Positions 35,923 through 47,700 of a stretch of 64,000 nucleotides of DNA are shown piece by piece. Both the position numbers and the translations under genes were made by a program. Under the pieces are notes generated by a model. The model saw nothing but the letters and a program-made list of their open reading frames with translations. It ran no database searches and was not told the DNA's origin. This DNA comes from Trifolium pratense (lineage: Eukaryota; Streptophyta; Magnoliopsida; Fabales; Fabaceae): assembly GCF_020283565.1 (NCBI RefSeq), contig NC_060059.1, forward strand, positions 33,468,838 through 33,532,837, given 5' to 3'. Positions within the stretch are counted from its first letter, which is position 1. The number at the start of each line of letters is the position of its first letter.

Positions 35923-36442
35923 TTTTATTGGTGGTGGTGGTGACCTTTTTATTGATGATTAGAAACATATACGTAAAAAAAAAAGTAAGAATTTTTTATT
36001 TTTATTTTTTTGTTTAAATATTTGCATTCCAAAAAAATATAATTTCTTTTATTAAAATTTATTGATTCATTATGTACCAAAAAAAAAAAAAAAAAAAAAT
36101 TTATTGATTCATTTAAAATTTTCCAAATATACAAAACTTTCATAATATATAAAGTATTATGAAATCTTGATTGTAAAAAGTCTTTTGAAAAAAATCTCTC
36201 AAAATCCAATCAAATTATGTATTAAAAATCTTGATTGTAAAAAAGTCTTGTAAAAAAAATCTTTAAAATCTAACAAAATCAATATAGTCCAACAAAATCT
36301 CATAAAATCATCAAGATTTTTTTTTGCCAAAATCTCGTATTAGTTGTCCTTATTTATTGTTGTCCTTATTTATATGTTGTTTTGCCAAACCTAAATCTCA
36401 AATATACGTTGTTTTTCCAGACCAAAATTTCAGAGAGGAAAG

Positions 36443-36988
36443 ATGGAAATTTTAAAGGTTTATTTGGTCGTTACTATGCCTTTTTTATTTTTGTCTCTTG
36501 TCGTGGCTGATTTGAAATTTGGAATGCTGCCAAAAGGGCCTGTTCCGCCTTCAGGACCTAGTAGAGGCTCTTCTAATTCTCCACCTCCACCACATCATTC
36601 CGCAAATTTGAATTTTGGAATGCTGCCAAAAGGGCCAGTTCCGCCATCGGGACCTAGCGGAGGAATTTCTGCCTCTCCACCTCCACTACATCATCCAAAA
36701 AATTTATATTTTGGAATGCTGCCAAAAGGGCCAGTTCCGCCATCAAGACCTAGCGGAGGAATTTCTGCCTCTCCACCTCCACTACATCATCCAACAAACT
36801 TGAATTTTAGAATGCTGCCAAAAGGGTCAGTTCCGCCATCAGGACCTAGCGGAGGAATTTCTGCCTCTCCACCTCCACTACATCATCCAACAAATTTATA
36901 TTTTGGAATGCTGCCAAAAGGCCCTGTTCCACCATCAGCACCGAGCAAAGGCTCTTCTGATTCTCCTGCTCCACCAAGTCGTGTTTAA
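36443..36988 (+). CDS. Multi-module IDA-like secreted peptide precursor, copy 4 (5 modules)
   Basis: Single exon, 181 residues, same plan as copy 2: signal peptide 1-22 and modules at 26, 58, 90, 122 and 154. Two differences stand out. Ser13 of the signal peptide is Pro (VTMPFLFL), and module 4 reads FRMLPKGSVPPSGPS with Gly replaced by Arg. The frame is intact. Just upstream, gtttttccag (36411-36420) looks like a 3' splice site, and a 5'UTR exon and donor borrowed from the CASP-like gene lie 700 bp upstream, so a spliced leader is possible. Family reasoning is as for copy 2. Confidence 0.75.
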   Translation: MEILKVYLVVTMPFLFLSLVVADLKFGMLPKGPVPPSGPSRGSSNSPPPPHHSANLNFGMLPKGPVPPSGPSGGISASPPPLHHPKNLYFGMLPKGPVPPSRPSGGISASPPPLHHPTNLNFRMLPKGSVPPSGPSGGISASPPPLHHPTNLYFGMLPKGPVPPSAPSKGSSDSPAPPSRV

Positions 36989-37389
36989 CAATTTTAAATT
37001 TTAGAATATATTACCAAATGGTGTAACAATTTCTTCATCTTATTTTGTATTTGGTACTTTAAATTATTAACCTTTGCCTCCTCAGATTTGTGATAGATAT
37101 AACCAAGGGTTTATTTACTTATTCATTTTGCCTCCTCATTATTTACCAAATTGTGATGTTTTCTTTTTGTTTTAATAACTAAGTCCTTTTTTCTTTACGA
37201 AACATAAAAAGGGTTAAAGTCTACAAAAAGTGAAGGATAATTAGCGAAAGGAGTGACAGATGTATTCAATCACAATCAGTTAATAATCTTTAAATCCCTT
37301 GCACTAATTAGAATTCCGGTAATCTTTTTGCCCTAATCAACAAACATAATGAAAATAATGATGACTTATATATATATATATTTTTTTTT

Positions 37390-37977
37390 AATCAAGATCA
37401 AATAAATATTACTACCTTATATTATTCAGAAATAAAATTATTAAAGATCTCTTCTTCTTTTTTTTAAATAAAATTATAAATGATCTCTAATTAAAGATTC
37501 AATAACGAAAACAATATTGTTTTTTGAAACAAACGTGTTGCCTAAGGAAAAATGGAATAGCTCAGACACATACATATATACATAGCTGGTAGAAAAATAA
37601 ATACGGGTAAAAAAAATTAACAATCATTTTCTTCCTTTTTTATTTTATTCCTTCCATATCCATGACACGTTGAAATACCTATAAATAAGCCTACTTTGTG
37701 ACTGAGGACAAGTTTGGTGAGAATCATATTGTTTTTTGGAAAAAGAGGAAGGAAGGGATAGTATAGGTGAGGTAAGTTTTATTGTCACATTTTTTCCTTA
37801 CTTGTCGTTGTTGATGCTAGATTAGGTTATGTTTTTTTATATGAATGATGCTTGACTAATTGACTAGGTTTATGTTTGTGTAACATTATTTTAGGAATTA
37901 GGATCTTGTACGATTATTGACAGTATATAGCTACATATTTTTTTATTGTTCCATCTATTTAAAAGCTGAAAATTTTT
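37390..37977 (+). repeat. Promoter segment of the CASP-like gene (downstream copy of the 600-bp repeat)
   Basis: Direct repeat of 35324-35922 and includes the TATA box and first untranslated exon of the CASP-like gene. The two copies bracket peptide copy 4. Confidence 0.8.
37680..37687 (+). promoter_or_regulatory. TATA box of the CASP-like gene
   Basis: tataaata in ctataaataagcc. Expected transcription start is about 30 bases downstream, near 37710. An untranslated exon then runs to 37771, with donor gtaagt at 37772 and acceptor ttattatag ending at 38256, 13 bases before the ATG. Confidence 0.6.
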
Positions 37978-38269
37978 AGACATATATTTTACTATAGACA
38001 ATCTAATTATCATCAAACGGTCGGAACATCATGACCGCATGCAATTAGTTAGTCACGGGATCTACGTCCATTGTTTTACCCCATAGCTTTTTGCTGATAA
38101 TTGTCTTAAAGTTTATCAAACATATCATATAAGGAAAAAACATATAAATTAAATAGTTTATATCCCCATGTTTAAGTAAACAAACAAAAAAGTTCAAAAA
38201 GTCTACTATATTACAATTTTTGCTTAATTTGGGCTTCTTTTTTTTTGTTATTATAGAAGAAAAGAAGTC

Positions 38270-39386
38270 ATGTCAAGTAACGGTGCCGTTTGCCCACGGG
38301 CTTTGAGGGGGCTTGCTTCTTGCTTTACCATCAGTGCTGCTACTTTGATGATTACTGCACATCAAAGTAAATATATCAATGGTTCTTTTCTCACTGTGGA
38401 ATTTAATGATTTGGCAGCATATTGGTAAGTAATCACACAAAAAATTTTAGATTCTTTTATTATTATGTTCAAATTCAAAGTCATAGGGTATGTGAATTAT
38501 ATCAATATTAAAATTTACTATTTTTTTAAAGATATTTTAGATGATTTTTTAGAGTTGGCAACTAAGCTAAAAAATAAATTTTTTTTTTTGAAGTCGTTCA
38601 ATTGAGATGAAATCCAGCCTAATAAGAAAAAACTCATATGTTTCATTGCCGGCTTGAAGATTAATCCCATAACCGACTCAAATGAACTAAGCTGTGAGAA
38701 TATTTTGGGGGTCCGGTCTACTAGATTTCATATATAATTTTTGTTCTTTTGAATGTGTTTGATCCCTTAAAAAATAATGGACTTAACAGATATGAGGTTA
38801 AAGGACTGGTCCAAAACTGAAATTTTTGTTCCGAGTAAATCATGGGACAACTTCCTGAATTGTATAAAATACCAAAATGCAGTACCTACATTTTTCCGAT
38901 CAAACAGACACTTTAGCTCTTAAAATGTCTCACATTTATTTTTTCCTATATTTGCTGCAGGTGCTTTATATTTGCAAATTTTGTTGTTTCTGCTTATAGC
39001 CTTTTGCTCATTTGTCTTCCAAGTAAAAGTCAATTGTGGAGATTTGCAGTTGCTTTGGATTTCGTACTACTCTATATATCCCTCACTCTGTCTCTAGCTA
39101 GCACTTAACTTCATAATCTCCCATTTTTCTAATTGTTTGATGTTTTGTTATTGACTAGATTTTGACAGTGATTTTGATAGCAAGTTGCTCATCAGCATTA
39201 ACAATTGGTATGATGGAAAGTGAAGGAAACCCTCATGCATTTTGGTTGCCAATATGTCACATTTTTCCCTTTTATTGCTTCATAGTCTTCTTAGCTATTG
39301 GACTTAGCTTTTTTGGCTCATTCATTTTCATGATAGTGCAATTGATTTGCATCCAAGAAGCATTTAATATCATTCTCCTAGAATAA
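38270..39386 (+). CDS. CASP-like (CASPL) membrane protein
   Basis: Three coding exons by splice sites: 38270-38424 (donor gtaagt), 38961-39063 (acceptor tgctgcag, donor gtacta), 39159-39386 (acceptor gactag). Phases agree and give 161 residues, normal for the family. Four membrane segments are expected: about 12-32, 52-72 (CFIFANFVVSAYSLLL), 82-104 (FILTVILIASCSSALTIG) and 125-152. The conserved membrane-domain pattern is visible, including AYSLLLICLP, WRFAVALDF and FWLPICHIFPFYC. CASP-like proteins are four-pass plasma membrane proteins related to those scaffolding Casparian strip domains; the role of this one is unknown. Intron 1 is 536 bp. Its promoter is duplicated beside peptide copy 4. 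Confidence 0.82.
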
Positions 39387-39399
39387 TACCATTAAGTTG

Positions 39400-40240
39400 G
39401 GGTATTACATTTCATAAATTTCTTGTTTTTCTTTTTAATATACTAGATCATAGACCCGTGTGTGTGACACGCTTATAATGGTATTGAGTAGGAGATGTTT
39501 TTTCAGGAGTATGACGAGTCGTGCAAAACTTTGAGTAGGAGATGTTTTTTTAGGAGTTGACATGTCAGATACTAAATGTATATACTTATCTCATTTAGAA
39601 TTCGAACTTTAATTTGTCATGTTGTGGCGTTCCTTTCCTAGCATGACTTTTTTTCTTCTTAGATAGTAAATTGATTAATTGGTGGGTCTAAACCTTTTAT
39701 TTTTCTTTGTAAAGTTTTTTTTCCTGACAAATTTATCTTCATAAAGATTGAACAATCTAGAAATTTGATTAGTTTATTATAATGCTCAGAACATATCTAC
39801 TTGACTAAATGTTACACCTTCTGGTCTTTTATATAAAAGAAAATTTACTTTTGAATAAACACATCATATTAATTTGAATATCAAATTCATGAAGAGGCAC
39901 CTTTTTGAGTGGTTTATTTGTTTCAATTATTTTGGAAATCTCTCAAATGCTACACTAAAATTCTGCATTTATGAAAGATTAGTGTTCATGTTTGTTTTAG
40001 AATGATTCAAACCCTATGAATTCCATCCACTGCCACTACTAAATTAATGGCCTTTCACTTGGATTATATAAGTCACAATTGAAGCAAGGTACTTAATTAC
40101 AACTTTGAAGCATATGAATAGGATCACAAAGGCACATTGCCAAATTTTACAAACAAGAGCTTTTTAGCCCCCAAATCTATACATTATGCATTGTGTATAT
40201 CTCTTTTTTTCTTCTTCTTTCATTTGATAAAGTATCAAAT
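39400..40240. other. Intergenic, between CASP-like and PPR genes
   Basis: No gene. A short direct repeat (gagtaggagatgtttttt) occurs at about 39485 and 39533. Confidence 0.4.
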
Positions 40241-40247
40241 TACTTAA

Positions 40248-40558
40248 GAGAGTAATCCGAAGTTGTCGATGAAATAGCAGGGTTGTATCAACCTAGTCAT
40301 CCACATTATCAATATTCCGAATTTCAAAATGTTAATCAAGTCGGTCCCTCTATCTAAATATGTTATCAAATGCATCCTTGACGTCATTCACTTAGTTTCA
40401 AATTCATCACCGATATTACCAACTTAACGTCATTAGAGGGACGAATTTGACTAAAATTTAGCAATTTTAGAGATCATTTTAAAATATCGATAATGTGAGG
40501 GACCAGATTGATACAACCCTACGATTTCATTAACCAGTTCGAGTATTAATCTACTCAC
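40248..40558. repeat. MITE-like imperfect inverted repeat, about 310 bp
   Basis: Left text gatgaaatagcagggttgta and cacattatcaatatt recur inverted at the right (cgataatgtgaggg, gatacaaccctacgatttca). Arms are about 80 bp, diverged. No clear target duplication. It lies just 3' of the PPR gene and may overlap its 3'UTR. Confidence 0.6.
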
Positions 40559-40615
40559 AGGTTTAAAACATCTCAGCTTCAGATTTTTCCACAGTATGCA
40601 ATTGAAAAAGTACAC

Positions 40616-42460
40616 TTATGATACATGAAAACTCTCTTTCATCCATTGTGTTTGTAATTGCATTCCAGCTTCAGTAAAAGCATTCCATGCAGACTGGTAT
40701 AGCCTTTGATCCAATCTTTGTCCTTCAATTTTCATGTCTTGTAAAAGTTTCACCAATTCATCAACCATACCGACTTTCGAATACACACCGACCATTGTAC
40801 CTGCCATAGCTTTATCAATCCCACCCTTATTGATTCTATACTCATTATAAAGTTTAATACATTTATCAAACTCTTTTGCTTTACAATAAGCACCAATGAT
40901 GCTAGTGTAAGTAATCTTATCAGGTTCAACTTTTCTTCTCTTCATTTCTTTCCACAATTTCTCAATCTGCTTCAAATCCTTCTCTTTTCCATGCATGTTA
41001 ATCAAGGAATTGTAAATCCATACATTTGGTTTGCACCCTTTTTCTTTCATCTTAGCAACCAACTTCATTGCATTTTTCAACCTGTTAGTTTTTCCATACA
41101 TCACAATCATGCTTGAATAAGCCACAACACATTTATCCAACCCCTTTTGCATCATCTCGGCGAAAACTTTTTCCGCTTTGATGTGTTGTCCGAGACGGCA
41201 ATAGGCATTTATTATCGAAGCGTACGTGACTTGACCAGGTTCATACCCTTTCAAAATCAACTTCTCGTAAACGTTAACCGAAGACGAAAACCCTCTTCTT
41301 TTGCTAAAACCATTGATAATAGCACATAAAACGCAATCTGAAACCTTGACATCGGCATCCTTCATCGCCTCAGCAACTTCCAAAGTCTTCTCCAATAAAC
41401 CTTCCTCAACATACATTATCACTAGCTTTAAATACACATCGGGATCCCTAATCGTCGTTTTGCTTTTAGCTTCGGTTACAAGTTGCTCAACAACTTTTAC
41501 CTCGCACAATCTCGCAAAAGAACATATCAATGTCGAGTAAATAGAGTACTCAGAAACCCCTTTCTTTTCCATCTCTCTAAAGTACTCTAATGCTTCAAAA
41601 GCCCTTCTAGATTTCCCTAATGATTCGCATAAAACACGATAAATTTGACCTAAATATCTTTTAGAATCACTTAATTTCCTACTTTCAAACTCACTAAACA
41701 ATTCAACAACTTTCTCACAGTTATCAAGTCTCAAATAAGCTTCCATAACATGTAAATAGCATCTTGAATCCATAACAACACTACTTGATTTCATTTTTTC
41801 ATAAACCGAAACACTTTTCCTAAACATATGAAGCTTATTATAACTTCCAAAAGCAGAACCAAAAGCCACAACACCAATTTCACTATTAGAACTAAAAGCA
41901 TCAACAAGTGTCTCAGCAATCTTGAATTTTCTATTCTTAATACAAAAACTAATCAACCTATAACAAGTAGCAAAATCAGGGAAAACATGATAAACCTTAA
42001 AATCTTCAGAAACTTGCAACATAAATTCCCATTTCTTGAATCTCAACAAGTACCTTATCACATAATTTAAAGTTGATTTCTTTGGTCTAAACTCTGGTCT
42101 TTCTTTGAGTCTTTGATAGTAATCAAAAGCAAGTTCATCTTTTTTTGAATCCTCAAACAACCCACATAAAAAATCATTCAAATTCTGACCATTTTCTGGC
42201 TTAGAATATTTTTCAGAATCAGTAAAGTTAACATCTAAATGATGAATCAAGGGGGTGTTGGAAGAAGGTTCTTCTAAAATGGGGGTATGAGAAGAAGCTG
42301 AAAAATTTGCATGAAAAAACTTTGGATTGGAATTTGAAATTGAACTAAAAGATGGGAAATGACACATAGGTATGATGAATGCATGCAAGTTTAATGTTGT
42401 TCTTGTGTAACATCTAGTGTTTGTTAGAGACCAATCTGAAGAACATGATGAAATGGCCAT
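40616..42460 (-). CDS. Chloroplast-type pentatricopeptide repeat (PPR) protein
   Basis: Intronless, P-class PPR protein of 614 residues from the Met at 42460 (MAISSCSSDWSLTN). The frame is open further upstream, but that part has a 17-A run coding poly-Lys and no upstream Met fits a transit peptide as well. The next possible start is the ATG at 42544. Residues 1 to about 60 are Ser/Thr-rich, consistent with a plastid transit peptide. Roughly ten 35-residue repeats follow; the clearest are VTYASIINAYCRLGQHIKAE, VAYSSMIVMYGKTNRLKNAM, WIYNSLINMHGKEKDLKQIE and ITYTSIIGAYCKAKEFDKCI. The C-terminus (RLYQSAWNAFTEAGMQLQ) closely recalls Arabidopsis At5g13770. PPR proteins bind organelle RNA; the target here is unknown. 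Confidence 0.87.
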   Translation of the reverse strand: MAISSCSSDWSLTNTRCYTRTTLNLHAFIIPMCHFPSFSSISNSNPKFFHANFSASSHTPILEEPSSNTPLIHHLDVNFTDSEKYSKPENGQNLNDFLCGLFEDSKKDELAFDYYQRLKERPEFRPKKSTLNYVIRYLLRFKKWEFMLQVSEDFKVYHVFPDFATCYRLISFCIKNRKFKIAETLVDAFSSNSEIGVVAFGSAFGSYNKLHMFRKSVSVYEKMKSSSVVMDSRCYLHVMEAYLRLDNCEKVVELFSEFESRKLSDSKRYLGQIYRVLCESLGKSRRAFEALEYFREMEKKGVSEYSIYSTLICSFARLCEVKVVEQLVTEAKSKTTIRDPDVYLKLVIMYVEEGLLEKTLEVAEAMKDADVKVSDCVLCAIINGFSKRRGFSSSVNVYEKLILKGYEPGQVTYASIINAYCRLGQHIKAEKVFAEMMQKGLDKCVVAYSSMIVMYGKTNRLKNAMKLVAKMKEKGCKPNVWIYNSLINMHGKEKDLKQIEKLWKEMKRRKVEPDKITYTSIIGAYCKAKEFDKCIKLYNEYRINKGGIDKAMAGTMVGVYSKVGMVDELVKLLQDMKIEGQRLDQRLYQSAWNAFTEAGMQLQTQWMKESFHVS

Positions 42461-42639
42461 AATAACAAGTTTTTTTTTTTTTTTTTTGGAAATTTTTGGA
42501 AGAGAAGAAAAATGCTGTTGAATGGAAAAGTGTGGTTGAGACATAATTATTGTTCTATCCGAACTAAGGATATCAGAACTATGTGGAGTGAATTTAGCCA
42601 CTAGAAAATTGACATGTGGAGTGGAAAATCATAGACCTT

Positions 42640-44700
42640 TTATTTTTGGCTTATATATGTTAGCCACGTTAATCTGTAGTTAGTAGCCACGTACCTCAAT
42701 TTTTATAATATGATGATTTTTATTTCAGGTCAAATTACATATGAATTTTTTGCTTGTTTAATAAAATTATAAAAATTCAATATTATATATATTTATCTTT
42801 TTGGATTTACATTATTGTTATATATTATTATATAGGAATTTGGATGGATTTAATAAAATTACAAATGAGTTTTCTCGGGATACGACATTAGGATTGGGTA
42901 AAAGATCATTGAATCCACCTTGAAAATACTAAATGAGAGTCTCTTGTTCACAAGTAGAGATTTGAAAAATATCTTATAATTGTTTTTGTAATCTTTGTGT
43001 AACCAAGCTCAATGGATTAGTGGAACGAAGATCTGATGTCAAAGACGTAGATCACCTTTGGGCTAAACTAAATAAATAAATATGGTGTGTTGTTCTTATT
43101 TATGTTGTTTATTGTTTGTGATTAATATTATTTTACTTGATTATTGGTTGCTTCTGATTTTACAATTATAATATTGTTTTAGTGAAACTTTTATAATTGA
43201 AAGGGAAGATCCACTAATAATGGTAAATCAAATTTCACAACAAATATTAAACACGGATGAGATCCACAAATACTTCACATTTATAATATGATTAACAAAT
43301 ATTTTACATACTAGAACTAAGTAGAATGCAAGTTTTCTTGGACTATAATCCAATAATAATCTTTATAAGTCCCTGCAAGTCATCCTAATCTTTATAAGCC
43401 CAAGTCATAAAAAATATCATACGGAGTAATTTTTATAAGTTGACTTTCCAACTAATTATTTTATGAACAATTACATTGACTACATTAAATAGGTTTAGTT
43501 GTTGTTTGGCGCTAGCAAGATTCATGTTGCAATTATGTCAGACGGAGGAAGGAAAACATAAGTGGTATGATAGAAATAACAGTTAATTGCTTGCTCTCAT
43601 CAACTTCTGTTTATATATGTATAATGATAATTCATACCTTCCATTCAGCCAATAAGTCAAACCAAATAGTCAATTACTAACTGGCTGGTATTTCATACTA
43701 AAATTTGTTGAAGATGAAATCATTGTTTCATATCATCTCAAACATGTCTTCATCAAGCTAGAGCCTGACACAACCTTGTATAAGGTTTAAGGTTTTCCAT
43801 GCATCACTTTCTCAAATCCCTGCAAAATCTTAACAAGGTATGCCTTCTTTGTTTACTTTACATGTTTGGTATCACATGAATTTACCAAAATCAAGGTGAG
43901 GTATAGCTTTTGCAAAATCACAGTGGCTTACCATGATTTCAACAAACTCATCATGATACCAAACAACAATCAGGTAATTTTCTAATTAAAAACAAAAGGC
44001 AATTTGTTTCGATAGTGAAAGTATCAAGTTTTGATTACAATTTAAATCTTTGAATGGTTTGTAGTTTGGGGTACTTCTGTTTCCATGTTTTGTTTTTGTG
44101 CCCTAATTTTTTTTACTCTTATTTGCATGCACATCTTGTGCCAATTATAAGTTTGTGTTTAATACTTCTCTTTTGCCTGTTTCCAAAAAGTTACTACTGA
44201 GTTTCAATTGCTTCTGTTGTTTTTCTTTTGGTTGTACCAAGAGGAAAATTTAATGTCTAGGAAACCTTGGTTAAGCTAGGCCATTATCGATTACTTAAGG
44301 ATGCTTAATTTGAAAGATCAAACAATAAAAAGAGACATAAATCACATAATATGCTGAAGAAAGAAAATTCATCACTAAAGAAATGAAGAATAAATTTACC
44401 ACCATGTAACACACTGTTTATACATCACTATCCCATTTTCTCAAGTATGGTTGCTCATTACATTTAATTGCTCAAACAACAGAACCAACCATAGTCAAAG
44501 CAAATATCAGTAATAACACAGCTCAAGCTGCTCAACACGTTTGAGAATGCACGAAATGTCACATTTTGAAATCTACACAAGCCCGATACAAGTTTTTGTC
44601 ACTCCTAACACAGAAAATACTAGCTTTTCTGCTCTATAAAAATTACCATTGGACTGTGAGAATCAGGTCAGGAAATAATCAACTGCTGATGACTCCTTTT
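42640..44700. other. Intergenic, no gene recognised
   Basis: AT-rich with no open frame of note between the PPR promoter and the 3' end of the TOM3-type gene. Expected to include the promoter of the former and the 3'UTR of the latter. Confidence 0.4.
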
Positions 44701-44720
44701 TCCAGATATGTTCAATCTTT

Positions 44721-47700
44721 TCAGCGAATGGGGTGATATTGTGTGATACCACGCTTAGGTGGAAGCTTCCTCAAAATGAATAGGACCAAAGAAGAAGGTA
44801 ATATTTCAACAAACTGCAACAAAAATGTGAAAAGGGTAAGAGGAATTGTAGAAGAGAGTGACAAAGACAAAGCCATACAAACAGAACGCTGGTTTTATCA
44901 TGGTAAGCTATGCCAGTAAGCTGGCTTTATCATGCCAGTAAACCATTTCTACAAGAATTGCGAAAAGCGCAATTATTGATTTCTTACAATAGCAATCCAA
45001 TACCTTCCAAATGAAAATCAGAATATCTATCACAATTGATTATTTTTTTTTCCTGATAAACAAAATTTCCATCTGTGATTGAAAATGTTATGAAGATCCT
45101 CACCATGAATTGGTGGATTTTGAAACATATCAGATTTAAACACTGAAGCCACTATCAGTTGAGTTTAAGCAGGCAGGCAAAGGTTAACAAAATTTGGTTC
45201 AGAAAATTTTAGACATGAATGACAGGGATTTCATCACTTAGCAGCTATAATCTAAAAGCAAAGATAGCCATATAAAGCGCACATAACAAACCTTGATTTT
45301 ATGTTTTGGGTCGAACTCAGTCCATCAAAACCGGCTTGTAAGGGGAGGGATGCCTCCCACCTTATATGAACACATTTTCATGTTTTATCCAATGCAGGAC
45401 TCTCAAGACACACCCCTCACACCAATAATTGGACATTTGGAGTGTGACTAGTCTTGCCCAATAGTGGTTGACCCAATGAATCTTGGGTAAGCTCTAATAT
45501 CATCTTAAACTGGGTTAGGCCTAACTCAGCCCAACAAAACTGGCTTGTAAGATGAGAGGTGTCATTATTTCTATACTATTTTCAGACCAAATCTCTTTTC
45601 AATTCAGTGGGTAGCCCGAATGGATAGGCTCATATACTATCTTAGGTTTCTATATTGGTTCTAACTCACTCTTACGAAACCAACTTTTAAGATGAGAGAC
45701 GCCTTATAAACACATTTTCAGGTCATATTTCATCCAAGGTGGACTTGCCAAGACGACCCAAATAAATGATAATGAGAATAGCACAATAACTAGAAACAGT
45801 AAGGGAAAAAATAGCCTTTTAGGTTTAGCACAGTGGTATCTCAGTTAGTTACAAAGGGGGATATCATGTTACGGGTGGTGGTTTCCATGAACCCACACTC
45901 ATTTTCCCAATATCCCAACTAGATCCAAAAGGGGTACCAATATAACCATAAAAAACAAAACAGCAAGTGTTTGGCAGTAAATGAGCAACAATTGAGAAAC
46001 CAAAAAAAAACCTTACCAGGTAATATATGAAGTTTAGAATAGGATGGTCCATGACATTAAGGTCCGCATTTTTATCAAATGCATTAAAGCACATCTGACA
46101 ACAAAATACAATCAGACTCAATTTGAAAACCAACCAATAGGGATCACTGAGATTTCAAAATAGAAGGGGATGAAGGGGCTCACCATAATGCATCTGATAA
46201 GGAAACATAAAAAACATATGGTTGTCACATAGCCAACCTAAAAAGAAACAACACTTATTGTTAGAATTATATTTACAAAATCTTAAGATTATCTACAAAA
46301 TATCCATATAAAATTCCAATATTCAAAGTCTCTATTCTCTCATTAACCTTTCCTCTCCCTCCTCCTTTATCTCTACATAATTCCTATAATTTAAACATGA
46401 CAGCAAAATACCACCATCTTCTATGATATTGTCTTGCCACAATTCTGTGGTGTGATAAGAAATATAGCCCAAATCATGCCTGCTAGAAGCAGAAAATTAC
46501 ATTACTGTCACTGGAGCGTGTACAAATGCGGGTGTCTCAACTCTCAATAACAAAGATCACACAACCTCTAATTCCCAAAACATGACATTTGGAGCATGTA
46601 CAAATATGAGTGGTCCAATAACAGATTTAAGATAAGCTTGATACCATCTTAGAATCTTTGCATGGTCCAACTATATCTCAAGCTAACTTAAGGGGCTAGA
46701 ATTCTTCAAGCCTTAAAAGGACTAATTTGGCCATATACCTAGTGGATGTGTGATTTTGCCAGTTTCCTTAAAGGGGGTAAGGTTATTGATACACTTAATT
46801 ACCTATTCCAACACCCCACTAACAGCTCTGAATTATAATTTTACAAAGAACTCTTGCCCAAATAATTATTTTATTAGAGATTAATATTTGGAAGGGAAGC
46901 TTTCATATAATGGTTGGAATTCCTACTGTGAAACTAGAAGATCACAAGTTTGAGTTGTGGATTCAACCTCTTACAAATAGCAGGTATAAGGATGAATACA
47001 ATCAAAGCACAAGGGGTTTTACCCTTAGGTTGCCTTTTATGTCAATATTTTGGTGACTGAGTGAAGAATTTTGGTGTAAAAAAAAAGAGTAATTACGATT
47101 ACTGGGATTGTGAAAAGATAAATGCTAATATAATTCAGACTACATATGTTAGATAAGGGTAATTTAGGAAATTAAAATTATGAGTTGTTTGCATGTAGTG
47201 TGTACAGGTTATTGGGACTGCATATACTTAGAGTTTGTAGTTGTATTATATTAGTAGGAATCGGCTTGTTTTAGTAATACTTCAATCGGCCTCTGTCAGA
47301 TAGCTTACCTCCTGCAGCTTCTTACGTCGCCCTTTGGATTCAACAGGAAAGCGTTGCAGCATCAAGAATAGCCTACAAAAGTGGACACAACCAGATAGGG
47401 AAATCAGTGGTACTTCAAAAGTGGGTACAGAATATTTGCATACAGAAATAACATTCAACATTTAACTTAATTGAACTTTAAAGGAACTTGATTTAGTCTA
47501 TCTGACTTAAAAAAAGAATCACAAGAGAAGATAATAGAAAGAGAAGAATAAGTTACAGTTAACAAAAAAAGAATAATAAAATTGTGTCAAAAAGAAAGCG
47601 AAATAGTAAGTTGCAGACAATCAAGCCTTTAAAAAATCATGAGAAGAACACTGGAGGAGTCATAAGACAAACAAATAGACACCAATGCCAGTACTATCCC

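Larger units (their letters stand above)
31667..37389. repeat. Segmental duplication unit 4 (contains peptide copy 4)
   Basis: Same order as units 2 and 3 but with more base differences. It lacks the hAT, CACTA-like and GGCTCGG-type insertions. It has its own Mutator-like insertion (33442-34743), and keeps about 500 bp upstream of the peptide gene that units 2 and 3 have deleted. Confidence 0.82.

Noticed and set aside
42461..42601. Upstream extension of the PPR frame
   Set aside because: The first codon of the open frame is GTG and the stretch includes a poly-Lys A run; the ATG at 42460 fits a transit peptide better.
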